Source: Sepioteuthis lessoniana
Lineage: Eukaryota; Mollusca; Cephalopoda; Myopsida; Loliginidae
DNA: 64,000 nucleotides
NCBI GenBank assembly: GCA_963585895.1
Contig: OY757904.1
Coordinates: 164,099,213 to 164,163,212, forward strand
Direction: 5' to 3'
In this document: positions 11,700-22,689 of the stretch, in pieces
Numbering within the stretch: the stretch's first letter is position 1
Layout: every line of letters starts with the position of its first letter
Notes under the pieces: generated by a model
Seen by the model: only the letters and a program-made list of their open reading frames with translations
What the model was told of the DNA's origin: nothing
The model's database searches: none
Position numbers and translations under genes: made by a program

Positions 11700-11930
11700 A
11701 ATTTACAAAGAATAAACAAAGATAAATGAAATATTTTTATCATTAAGGATTTTCAGACTATTGTCTTCATCTTTATTGTTATTTCCACAACGTTTCGGCC
11801 GATATGTCCTCCGGCCTTCTTCAGGTTTTTGTCGAACTCGAGAACCTTCACTGAACTTCAAACCACATCCTTTATTGAATCCATGGGGGTTGCCTGTTCT
11901 GATTCCGTTAGCCATAACCAGGTACAAGTG
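11700..11930 (-). repeat. Interspersed repeat K with GGCCG stem and shared tail
   Basis: On the minus strand there is CCTGAAGAAGGCCGG, then CGGCCGAAACGTTGTGG, which can pair as a GGCCG/CGGCC stem. It ends in a tail GAAATAACAATAAAGATGAA, then GACAATAGTCTGAAAA and CTTAATGATAAAAA. The same tail recurs, together with an inverted partial copy, at 15,745-15,838. The family is not identified; a Penelope-like or non-LTR element is possible but unproven. Confidence 0.55.
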
Positions 11931-12330
11931 TTAAGTATTCCTGTATTGTTACTCGCCTGTAGTCAGGATTGAACCTGCTTAGAAGCTTCTAAGGAGACAA
12001 TCATCTGGAGGTTGCACTGGGTTATCCTGCTTGTATAGCATGTCACAGTCCTGTTTCTAGATTTAGGGTCTTCTAGCAGCCACTCTTTTGATCCAGGGTT
12101 GTGCTACCTTCTCCAGGCACTTGATGTCGGCCTCTGTGTTGAGTCTGCAGCCATGTGAGAAGATGAATAGAGGCATAACATCACCATTGCAAGTGACCAC
12201 CCCAAACACGATGATGTGAATTTAGTGTTTGATTTTCATCAATATGAATCTGTCCTCAGATTGATACCCAAAAATTGAATTCTTTATATTGGAGTTTCCA
12301 AGTTTCTGGAGGAGTGAATTGTGTCATGGT
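11931..12330 (-). other. GC-richer unclassified repeat-like segment
   Basis: Composition and the minus-strand frame fragments (for example CYTSRITQCNLQMIVSLEAS and HGCRLNTEADIKCLEKV, broken by stops) differ from the AT-rich surroundings and look like decayed coding DNA adjoining repeat K. I cannot name the family. Confidence 0.3.
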
Positions 12331-12590
12331 GCTGCTTTCCTCACAGATAGCACCCAATTGACTCTAGTTTACTGCACAGTAGACAAAACCTGAAACAAAT
12401 AAAGTGGATGTGTAAAATTGATAATTCCAAATGGCAACAACTTACCCATCATACACTGTATATTTGTGCCATTTTAAGATAAGATATAAGGAAATAGAAA
12501 GAAATAAAAATAAAATAGTGAAATAAATATTTTCTGTTAATTTTATATGTCACAACTGGACAGAAAATTCTAAATAGATTTTTAAAAAGT
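12331..12590. other. No feature recognised
   Basis: AT-rich sequence. Confidence 0.4.
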
Positions 12591-12594
12591 TAAA

Positions 12595-12597
12595 GAA

Positions 12598-12635
<38 letters not shown>
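12595..12635. repeat. (GATA)n microsatellite
   Basis: About ten tandem TAGA/GATA tetranucleotides. Confidence 0.95.
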
Positions 12636-13760
12636 TAATTTGTTACATTTAGATTTTTTCTGTTGTTGGAGAACCACTAAAAATATTTTTAGTTAAATCT
12701 AATTTAGGTCACAGAAGATTTTCTGTCATTACAGAAAAATATATCAATGTATTGCTGATGATCATAAGAATTTAAAAAAAAATAGATTAAGAACTGTAAA
12801 TTGTGCTAAATATAGATAAATATCTAGCTCATTATTTTCTGTTGCTAGCTTTTTTGTTCATTCTTTTATTAGGGTTGATCAAAAACCTTTTCAAGTATGT
12901 TTCTGGAAGCTCATATAATGCTTTATACATGTGTCTTTTAAGAATTCTAGATCTTCTGAAAGTTTTCAAGTACTGCTGGTCATATTCTTCTCTACTCTGC
13001 ATGTTAAAACATCTGACATATTAATAACTACTAGTTGCTTGTCACCATCTGGGCTTTATTTTAGGTGACAAGTCAATGCCCTTAAAATGCTTAAACCAGT
13101 CTTAAGTAGATGTTGTTTTATTTGTTTCCAATTCCCAAATTCTGTGAATAACTTCAGTGGCTTTGAGGCCAAGTTTAAAATAATGCCTCAGAATTGACAG
13201 AATTTCAACAATTGTATATGCCATTTTAACATCTGAAACAAAAGCTGTGGTTGAATAGTATTGATAATATGATGTCTATAATGATAACAATAATATTAAT
13301 TGTATATTAGAGTCAGAGATAATCTTTAGATGTAGGCATAATATAATCTCTGAAGTAAGAATTTGTAAAAAGTAATGATATTCTAATACATTGGTCTTTG
13401 TTACATGTAAGAAAGTCAAAATATCTTTTGTAAATCTTTTAATCTCATATAGTTTTATGATTTATTGAAATTAATAGCTCATTTCTCTTTCATTTTTAAT
13501 TTATTTGCATAATAATGGTTTTCCATATATCAGGTGGCTTTGAGAAAAGTTGGCAGATTTTACATTTAAATGTTTGATAAAATCTGTTTCTATTTTTGAT
13601 CAAATTTATACGTTGGATTGTTTGATAGATTTATATATTTTTAATGATATATGAAACTAGGATCTTTGAAGAAATTAAATTGGGATTTGGGGCTTTCTTT
13701 CCTTTGAAATTTTGATTTTTTAATGTATATATGAATTATAAACACAAGAATATCTAAATT
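12636..13760. other. AT-rich sequence, no gene recognised
   Basis: A leucine-rich 73-codon frame at 12,803-13,024 resembles random T-rich translation and has no supporting context. Confidence 0.4.
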
Positions 13761-13764
13761 TAGA

Positions 13765-13955
13765 TATACTAGAGTGAGTTAAATGTTTTGCATAATTTTG
13801 GAACATACTTGTTTGTGGCATGTATATCTCATGACCAGAGCTGTTAAAGCCATGAAAGTTACCTGCTGTTGTTGGTAGTATGATGGTAGTTGGTGTGTTG
13901 ACATGTAGCACATTGCTTCAGTATATATGTGATTTAAAAACCACACAAATCAACA
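13765..13955 (+). repeat. Interspersed repeat F, copy 1
   Basis: Order of motifs AAATGTTTTGCATAATTTTG, GAGCTGTTAAAGCCATG, GTTGGTAGTATGATGGTAG, TGACATGTAGCACATTGCTT matches 43,022-43,200 with moderate divergence. Both copies are on the plus strand. Class unknown. Confidence 0.6.
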
Positions 13956-14001
13956 AGAGTTTAAAAAGATATATTAGAAAGGAGAATTTTAAAATCTTTC
14001 A

Positions 14002-14002
14002 C

Positions 14003-14060
<58 letters not shown>
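14002..14060. repeat. Compound (TA)n(TG)n microsatellite
   Basis: About 10 TA followed by about 18 TG dinucleotides. Confidence 0.95.
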
Positions 14061-14061
<1 letters not shown>

Positions 14062-14888
14062 AACAGACTTGTTTACTAGTATCTTTAAGTCATAAAGCAT
14101 ATTTCAAAAGATTCATATTAAAAGAAAAACAATGCAGACAATGAATTTCTTCCACTCTAGAATATTAAAGCCATATTGATTTATTTGGAGAATTTTAAGA
14201 GTAATAGTTCTTTCCCTTGTAGTAAATTATATCAAGTTTATATTTTTTATATCTTATATATATATTTTTTTATTTTTATATTTTTTTTTATATATTTTTA
14301 CTTATAGCTAATTATATCAAGTTTATTTGTTATATTTTTGATCAGTAAAATTCCAGTAATGTTTGGTTGTAAATGTATTGAACTATTATTCATTGTAATC
14401 AAACTGTTAAGGTTAAAGCCAATGAGAAATAGGTTGGGTTTGATCAGATTTATTTAATTTCTGATTTCCTTAAAATTCTGAATTATTCAATTGTAAGTAG
14501 TTAAAAAGCTGCTTTATGTGTAAAACTTGTCCAACCAACAAGACATTTTTTTTAAATGAGTGAACATTACTACAATATTATAAAATCTCTAGATTTTTCT
14601 ACACACCCAAATAAAAACACAAAAACAAAATACATTTACTGTAATATCAAATTATAAGAAACAGCTACTTTACAAAGAAAGCTAAAACATTAAAACATCC
14701 TGACAGTTTTAAGGAGATGTAAAGTTTTACAAGAAGACAACCTTAAACTGTTGTTAAACTGTATATGTGATCACCTGTTTTCACTAAAATATTTATAGAC
14801 AGAATAGTACATAAGTAAATTAAGTTAGATATGTAATGATGCCTTCAAGAGAATTTATTTGGCTATAAAAATGGACTGAACATAGAGA
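14061..14888. other. AT-rich sequence, no gene recognised
   Basis: T-rich low-complexity stretch at 14,240-14,300; otherwise featureless. Confidence 0.4.
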
Positions 14889-15579
14889 TACGAGGTGCAT
14901 GCGATAAGTTTCCAGACTTTTTTTGTATGGGCACTTTTATTGATAGTACACACATGAAACTCTAGTCCCATACAAAGTAATCTCCTCTGGCTGCAATGCA
15001 CTTGTTGTACCATTCCAACAACTTCTAGAAGGCCCTATGGAAGTACTCTTGTGTGAGTGTGTCAATGATCTTTGTCACAGCCTCTTTCATCTCCTCAATT
15101 GTCTCATAACAACAGCCTCTGAGCTTTGGGAATAACCAAAAGTCACAGGGAGTAAGGTCTGGACTATAGGGAGGCTGAGGAACTGTCTTGATGCCCATCT
15201 TGGTCAAATAGTCTGTGACAAGGATGCAGTTGTGGACTGGTGCATTGTCCTGGTCGAAATGCTACTGACCCGATTTGAAGAGTGCTGGCCTCTTCCGACG
15301 GAATCTCTGCCTGAACTCCCTTAAAACCTCAACATAATAACCCTAACCCTTTGGCCAATCAACTCTAGTGTATTGACTTCCTTATTCCTGCCACACCTCT
15401 CATTATCCCTCACAGATTCCGTGCCTTCCTTGAATCTCTTATGCCACTCAAAAACTGATGCTTGATTCATGCAAGATGGTCGAAAAGCAGTCTGAAGCAT
15501 TCCATACGTTTCTGTGACATTTTTTCCAAGTTTAAAACAATTTTATTGCATATCGTTCTTCAAAAGTATCAGATTGCAT
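14889..15579 (-). mobile_element. Internally deleted mariner (D,D34D transposase) copy
   Basis: The left end is a TA followed by CGAGGTGCATGCGATAAGTT, then TCCAGACTTTTTTTGTATGG; this matches the terminal inverted repeat of the mariner at 34,384-35,262. On the minus strand the transposase starts about 15,579 with an N-terminal part containing FEWHKRFKEGTESVRDNERC and NTLELIGQ. It jumps directly to the C-terminal part with RRKRPALFKSG, DQDNAPVH, PPYSPDLTPCDFWLFPKL and EEMKEAVTKIIDTLTQE. The two visible catalytic Asp residues are 34 residues apart. Roughly the middle third, including the first catalytic Asp, is deleted, and there are stops and frameshifts. The right terminal repeat was not found. 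It is non-functional. Confidence 0.88.
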
Positions 15580-15744
15580 TTTTAAAATTCACCAGCTGTG
15601 ACAATCAGGCTTTAGTAGGGTGTATTCCAATTCCTGCTGTAGCTGTTTATTTGAACCTGAAATCATAAAAATTGGTCAGTCATCTCATAAGATGTATAGA
15701 AAACAATGTGATGAAAGTTGTCTAAATTTCTGAGATGAAGCTTG

Positions 15745-15838
15745 ATGATTTTTATCATTAAGGGTTTTTATTGTTATTTCCAGTAGAAATAACAATAAAG
15801 ATGAAGACAATAGTCTGAAAACCCTTAATGATAAAAAT
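15745..15838. repeat. Inverted duplication of repeat K tail
   Basis: TTTTTATCATTAAGGGTTTT and ATTGTTATTTCC on the left are the reverse complement of GAAATAACAATAAA and AAACCCTTAATGATAAAAAT on the right. The left arm lacks about 18 bases (GATGAAGACAATAGTCTG). The spacer is only a few bases, so a long imperfect hairpin can form. Confidence 0.75.
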
Positions 15839-15960
15839 TTGATGAAAATTAGAGAAAACTGGAAACCCCCAGAATAAAAAGCCCAACTCAAAAAATTACA
15901 GAACAGTAAAATAATATTACGTAAATCAAGACATAAAGCTGTGAATTACCAAAACAAGTT

Positions 15961-16043
15961 TGGAGGAGGAGGAGGAAGAAGAGGAGGAGGAGGAGGAGGA
16001 AGAAGAGGAGGAGGAGGAAGAAGAGGAGGAAAAGGAGGAGGAA
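15961..16043. repeat. (GGA)n-rich microsatellite
   Basis: Interrupted GGA/AGA triplets, strongly purine on the plus strand. Confidence 0.95.
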
Positions 16044-17298
16044 AACTTTGTCAAAAAATATTCAATACCTTTCCATAATCAACATTCCTTTTTGCTTTTG
16101 AGTTCAACCAGATTCGCTACATAAAGTAAGTGGTATGCAAGTTGATTACAATTTGATTATACATGTTGTGACAGACAAATCAATATCTAAGTTTTGATGA
16201 AAATTTACCTTCCCACCACAAAAAAACCCTAAAAAACCCCACTTCATTGGGTTCATAGATGATAGCAGAACAAATAATATCACCTTGAAGAGAGGAAGTG
16301 CTTGTATTTCTTTGATAGATATTGTTATATGACCGAAAGAGATCTCTTCTAATTTATCATACATACAAAATAATGATTCTAACTAGCATCCACGAGAGCA
16401 TTCACTGGATGTTATCAGTGCTGAGACTTTCTTCAAAATGGAAAAAGAGCTTCTGCGCATAGGATCAGTACATAGCAAAATGTTGATGAAATTTGTCAAA
16501 AAATAAAAATAATTAAAAGTAATTTTTCGGCAAATCCATGACCTTCACGGTAAAAAATGAAAAAAACCCAATTTGATCCAATTGGAAGGCAAAAATGCTA
16601 TAAAAGACAAATTTCTCAACAGCAGAGCCAGATCAAAAGAAGGCAAATGACACCCACATACCAGAACTCCAGCTCTGAGAGAGAGAGAGAGAGAGAGATA
16701 GGCAAAACTCAAAACCATACATCACCCACATTGACTATCCTCTTCTCCACTTTGAAGGAAGCAACTAAGTTGTAAATCATCAACCACTTCTCTCCTCTCC
16801 ACACTTGTAACATCTGATTGACCATGTGAGTGTAAATCTAACAATCCTACCACTACTAAGCACAGGACATTTTTTTTCCATATCAACATTTTTATACAAA
16901 CCCAGTTATTTAAACTTTTTACTTCTTTGTTTTCTATAAAATTGTTAAAATTTTTACGTGTCTTTGTGTTCTTTGTTTTGCAACTGTGTTTCATTTCTTT
17001 CTTTGCAACTATATGCTGATATAACAACATGGAAGGAAATAAACAAAATTGTAACCTAAAAGATACTTTCTCTGTCCTATCATTCAAACAAGATATATTT
17101 TCTATACAAGCAGTTTCAAACATGGGTGCTTATATTAAAATCAAGCAGAACTTTGCCAAGTTGATATGTTCCAGTGATGCAAAATTAATTCCAAGATGAG
17201 AAGTCACCTTTACTTTCTTAATAATGTAATTTCATTTCATAAAGTATTACATCATTTTCAAAATCGGTACGGTAATAGGAATTCAGACATTAGTTTAG
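16044..17298. other. No gene recognised
   Basis: Contains a short (GA)n tract at 16,678-16,699. The minus-strand 133-codon frame at 16,722-17,123 has no recognisable domain, no splice context and mixed composition, so I do not call it a gene. Confidence 0.4.
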
Positions 17299-18045
17299 CT
17301 TCATCATCGTGCTGCTAGCATGGATTTCCCTGAGTCTCTCTCGCCATTTGCCTCTATCTCCCATCTCTTCCAGCAGATCGTCCAGACTATACCTGTGTCC
17401 ATACAGAGCTGTTGTAGATATGTTCTAGTTGGTTGTCCAACACATGTTTTAGAGAACCACCATTTAGTGTGGAGATATTTCTTCTTTAATTTTGATTAAA
17501 GCGCATGTGCTCCATTTTGTGTACATTGACATGGAGGCCTATGTGGCTTGCTGCCTTCTCCAGACTATGGAGCAGGGATATGGCCTGGTCAGGTGTATTT
17601 GCCTGGAGCACTATGTCATCAGCATAGTCCACATCCGTAATAGTAATCATTTGCTTCTTGCTTTTTCCACTGTAAAGCTATTTTCTTTCATGAAATCTAT
17701 TGACATTCGAAGTATCTAGTCTAAGCAGATTATGAACAAGGATGCAGAACACCTGTGACAATGCCAAAGAAGTCTGTGTCTCCATCTGGTGAGTGAACTT
17801 TTACTTTCATGATTTAATAGAGCATCATTATGGCTATGGCGGTTTCTTTTGGGAGACTATAGGCTAGAACAATTTGCTCCATCTTCCTTCTGTAAATGGA
17901 GTAAAATGTCTTGGAGAAACCTACAAATAAGAGTGGCACCTCAAGGTTTTTGCCTGAACTCCTAGAATTTGATGGACTGTCAGAATTTGTGATGTTGTGG
18001 ATTGATTTCTGCAAAAACTATTTTCCTAAGAATTATAATTTGTCT
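17299..18045 (-). pseudogene. RTE-type LINE fragment (3' part), decayed
   Basis: The minus strand carries pieces of the same reverse transcriptase as at 49,155-51,211: the region corresponding to GRWSKLF and the RT core, TITDVDYADDIVLQANTPDQ (17,560-17,650, the YADD catalytic box), HIGLHVNVHKMEHMRFNQN, and the C-terminal tail with REIHASST ending in an ATGATGA triplet tract at 17,299-17,309. Between RT and tail several hundred bases are missing. Stops and frameshifts abound. Its upstream edge lies next to the start of the 42-bp array at about 18,100. Confidence 0.82.
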
Positions 18046-18099
18046 GGGCCAGTAGACAGAATTGCTAAAAATGATTATTACTTTGACCCATTCAAATCA

Positions 18100-21000
18100 A
18101 TGACAAGAGACAGGAGATGAGATGAGTGGTTTCAACTAATGTCTGGAGGCTTTAAAAGGTGATGTGAGTGGTTGCAACTCATGGAAAAGGCCTATAGATG
18201 AGCACTCTCAACTAATGACTGGAGGCCATAGAAGATGAGATAACTGTCCTCAACTAATGACAAGATGGCATACAAAGTGAGATTAGTGCTCTCAACCAAT
18301 GACAGAAGGTCAAAAAAGATTAAATGAGTGTTGTAAACTAATGGTAGAAGATGAGATGAGTGCTCCCAAAGAACAACAGAAGATCATATGAGTGTTCTCA
18401 TCTAATGATAGGAGTACTCTTGGCTAATGACAGGAAGCCAAAAAAGATGATTAATGTTAGGAAGCCATAGAAATGAAATGTGTGCTCTGAACTAATGAAC
18501 AAAGGCCATAGAAGATGAGATGAGTGCTCTGAACTAATGACAGGAGGCTATACAAGAAGAGGTGAGTGCTCTCAACTAATGAAAGGCCATAAAAATGAGT
18601 GCTTGGAACTAATAATTGTAGACCATAGAAAATTAGATGAGAGCTCTTAATTAATGACAGCCTCAGAAGATGAGGTGAATGATCTCAACAAATCACAGGA
18701 GGCTATTAAAGATGAGGTTAGTGATCTCAACTGATGACAGTAGGTCATAGAAGATGAGACAAGTGCTCTCAACTAATGAGAGGAGGCCATAAAAGATAAG
18801 ATGAGAGTTCTCAACTAATGGCAGTAGGCCATAGAAGATGAGGTGAATGGTCTTAACTAATGACAGTAAGCGATAAAAGATGAGTGTTCTCAATTAATGA
18901 TAGGAAAACCATAGAAGATGAGATGAGTGCTCTCAACTGATGAGTAGGGGGCACTGAAGATGAGGTGAGTGCTCTCAACAAATCACAGGAAGCCATAGAA
19001 GATGGGGTTAGTGCTCTCAACTAATGACAGTAGGCCATAGAAGATGAGGTGAGTGTTCTCAAGTAATGAGAGTACGCCATAGAAGATGAGATTAGTGCTC
19101 TTAACTAATGACATGAGGCCATATAAGGATGGTATTAGTGCTCTCAACTAATGACAGAAGGCAATAGAAGATGATGTTAGTGCTTTATTGTAATGACATG
19201 TGACCATAGAACTTTAGATGAAAACTCTAAAGTAATGATGCTCGACCATAGAAGATGAGGTGAATGCTCTGAAATAATGATAGTAGGCCATAGAAGATGA
19301 TATGAGTGCTCTCAACAAATGACAGGAGGCCATAGATGATGAGGTGATTTCTCCCAACTAATGACAGCCAGCCATAAAACATGAGTACTCTGAACTAGTG
19401 ATAGGTGACCATAAAAGATGAGGTGAGTGCTCTCTACTTATGACAGCAGTCCATAGAAAATGAGGTTAGTGCTCTATACTAATGACAGGTGACCATGGAA
19501 GATGAGGTGAGTGCTTTGAAGCAATGACAGAAGACCATAGAAGATGAGGTGAGTGCTCTTAACTAATAACAGTTGGCCAATGAAGATGAGATGTGTACTT
19601 GCATCTAATGACAAGAGGCTATAAAAGATGAGGTGAGTGCTCTCAACTAATGACGCTTGACCATAGAAGATGAGATGAGTGCTCTCAACTAATGACACTT
19701 GACCATAGAAGATGAAGTGAGTGCTCTGAATTAATGACAGAAGGCCATCAAAGATGAGATGAATACTCAAAACTAATGACAGGTGAACATAGCAGATGAG
19801 ATGAGTGCTCTCAACTAATGACAGTTGAGGCCATAGAAGATAAGGTGAATGCTCTGAAGTAATGACAGGTGACCCTAGAAAATGAGGTGAGGGCTCATAA
19901 TTAATGATTTAGGAGCATAAAGAATGATAGGATTGCTCTCAGCTAATGACAGTAGGCCACAAAATATGAGATGAGTGCTCTCAAACAATGACTAGGGGGC
20001 ATAGAAAATTAGATGAATGCTCTCAACTAAGGGCAGTTGAGGTCATAGAAGGTTAGTTTAGTGCTATCAACTAGTGACAGCTGGTTATAGATGAGATGAG
20101 TGCTCTGTATAAATGACAGTAGGGATTAGGAGATGAGGTGAGTGCTCTGTATAAATGACAGTAGGGATTAGGAGATGGGGTGAGTGTTCTCAATTAATGA
20201 ATAGAAGCCATAGAAGATGAGATGAATGATCTGAACTAATGACAGGTGACTATAAAAGATGAGATGAGTGCTCTCAACTTATGATAATTGACCAAAGAAG
20301 TTGAGGTAACTGCTCTTAATCGATGACTGAAAGCCATAAAAAACGGGATGTGTGCTTTCAAGCAATAACTAGATGTTATAGGAGATGAGATGAATGCTCT
20401 CAACTAATCACAGTTGGCAATGGTAGATAAGGTGATTGTTCTCAACTAGTAACATGAGGCCAGAGTAGATGAGATGAATGCTCTTAACTAATGAGAGGAG
20501 CCCATTGAAGATGATGTGAGTGCTCTCAAGTAAGGACAGTAGACCATAAAAGATAAGATGAGTGTTTTTAACTAATGACAATAGACTATAGTCGATGAAA
20601 TGTGTGCTTTGAGTTAAAGACAGGTTACCATAGAAGATGAGGTGTATGCTCTGAATTAATGACCAAAAGCCATTGAAGATGAGATTAATTCTCTCAACTA
20701 ATGACTAGAGTTCATAGAAAATGTGATGAATGCTCTCAACCAATTAGTGGGCATAGAAGATGAGATGAGGGCTATCAGGCAACCATAGAAGATGAAGATG
20801 AGTGCTCTCAAGCAATGACTAGAGGATATAAGAGATGAGCTTATTGCTCTCAACTAATGACAGTTGGCAATAAACGATGAGCTGAGTGATCTTAACTAAT
20901 GAGAGTAGTCCACAGAAGATGAGATAAGTGCTCTTAACCATTGACAAGCAGGCATAGAAGATGAGACAAGTGCTCTTAACTAAAGAAAGAGGCCATATGA

Positions 21001-21835
21001 AAGGAGGCCATAGAAGATAATGTGAGTGGTCTCAACTAATGACAGGAGGCCAAAGAAACTGAGATGAGAGCTCTCAATTAATGACAGAAGGTTGTAGAAG
21101 ATAAGGTAAGTGCTCTCAACTAATGACAGGAGGCGATAAAAGATGAGATGAGTACTCTGAACTAGGTGCAAGTGACCATAGAAAATGAGATGAATGCTTT
21201 CAACTAATGACAGGTAACTATAGAAGATTAGATGTGTGCTCTTAACTTATGATGCTTGACCATAGAAATGAAATGAGTGCTCTATACTAATGAAAGGTGA
21301 CCATGGAGGATGAGTGCTCTGAATTAATGATGGATGGTCATAGAAGATGAAATGAGTGTTCTCAACTTATGACAATTTACCATAGAAGATGATATGAATG
21401 CTCTCAACTAATGACTGAAGGCCATACAAGAATAGATGAGTGTTCTCAACAATAACTGGAGAGCACAGAAGATGAAATGAGTGCACTCAACTAATGACAG
21501 TTTGCAATAGAACATGAGGTGAAAACTCTCAACTAAAGAGAGGTCTCAATAGAAGATGAGATGAGTCTTCTCAACTCATGATAAGAGTTCATAGAAGATG
21601 AGATGAATGGTCTCAATTAATGAGAGGACACCATAGAAGATGAGTGCTCTCAACTAATGACAGGAGGGCATAAAAGATGATGTGAGTGCTCTGAACTTAT
21701 GATGGGTGACCATAGAAGATGAGGTGAATGCTCTGAATTAATGGCAGATGGGCATAAAAGATTAGATGAGTGCTCTCAATTTATGACAGGAGACCAAAGA
21801 AAATGAGATGAGTGCTCACACCAATAATTATAACT
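18100..21835. repeat. 42-bp minisatellite array A (about 88 units)
   Basis: A 42-base unit containing GAGATGAGTGCTCTCAACTA followed by ATGACAGGAGGCCATAGAA repeats for about 3.7 kb with 10-25% divergence and occasional indels. Because 42 is divisible by 3, the minus strand shows open stretches of a 14-residue repeat, STHLIFYGLLSLVE (for example 18,693-18,893, 19,474-19,770, 20,980-21,171). Start and stop positions are scattered, so this reads as satellite DNA and not a gene. The array starts beside the RTE fragment ending at 18,045. Confidence 0.95.
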
Positions 21836-22245
21836 CTGTGCTCCTTTCCTTACTTGCAAATAGAGCAACATTTAGGGTGGTTCTTGGATTTATTCAATAA
21901 AACCAAATAGAACATGCAAAAATCAATACAATGCATGTGTCGGTATATTTATACAGATACAGTAAAATACTACAGCTGCTTATTTGGTAGGCCTGTTAAT
22001 AGAGATCACCTTGACTACATTACATTATTGATGAGGATAATATTACAAATATGTGAGCTAAAAAATGAATGACTCATATTTCTGATTGAGTAAATAGATT
22101 TCAAACTTTATATCCGTTTTTCTCTTATGCATATTTTAATTTTAACAAGGAAAACCTTTAGTATTTTTCAGCCTTTTTTTTTTTGGCATTCTGATTTTAG
22201 TAGCAAGTATTGATTTTTGCTCAATTCGACTTTTTCAAAAGCCAA
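21836..22245. other. Spacer between arrays, no gene recognised
   Basis: Ordinary AT-rich sequence with a T-run at 22,172-22,184. Confidence 0.45.
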
Positions 22246-22662
22246 GTCAACACATGCAACATTGGGAAGTGATAGACTGGCATCTCTTGGAATTAATGAA
22301 ACAGCTGGAGAAAAAGTTAAATCGGAACTACACAAAAATGCTGTGTGTGGTTTGAAACAAACCAACACCCTAAAAAACAGCAGCTGTATCAACACTGATC
22401 TTCCATCTCACAAACCATTCAAGTAAGATGTGTAAGAAAGGCGGGACACTGCTGGAAGAGTGAGGACAAACTCATATGATGTTTTCACATGGGATTTTAC
22501 TTTTGGACACCCCAGTGTTGGTTGACCAGCAAAAATTTGCATTCATCCTCACTGTAGAGAGACTGGATGCCAAAGAGAATACTTGCTAGGAATGATGAAT
22601 GATTGGGATAAATAATGAAAGAGAGCTAAGGAAATCTGCACTGTAGGCATGCCTCAATGACT
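22246..22662 (+). pseudogene. RTE-type LINE 3'-end fragment
   Basis: Plus-strand translation in shifting frames gives LEKKLNRNYTKMLCVV, aligning with LEKKLDGNYTRML of other RTE copies. Then come AAACAGCAGCTGTA, GACACTGCTGGAAGAGTGAG and GGACACCCCAGTGTTGG, matching 41,150-41,305. The rest of the element is missing. The second 42-bp array begins about 25-30 bases downstream of its 3' end. Confidence 0.78.
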
Positions 22663-22689
22663 TGTGTGGATAATTTTGTCTCATAATCC

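Noticed and set aside
11771..11826. Hammerhead-ribozyme-like core CTGAAGA...GGCCG...CGGCC GAAAC on the minus strand in repeat K
   Set aside because: There is an extra A between the core box and the stem II GGCCG. The region after GAAAC does not give a proper stem III followed by a cleavage triplet. A covariance-model search would be decisive; by eye it fails.
15340..15352. TAACCCTAACCC telomere-like sequence
   Set aside because: Only two units, located at the internal deletion joint of a mariner; not a telomeric tract. A similar CCCTAACCCTA at about 62,284 is also isolated.
16722..17123. Minus-strand 133-codon frame as a gene
   Set aside because: No recognisable motif, low-complexity AT-rich composition and no splice or promoter context; kept only as unexplained sequence.
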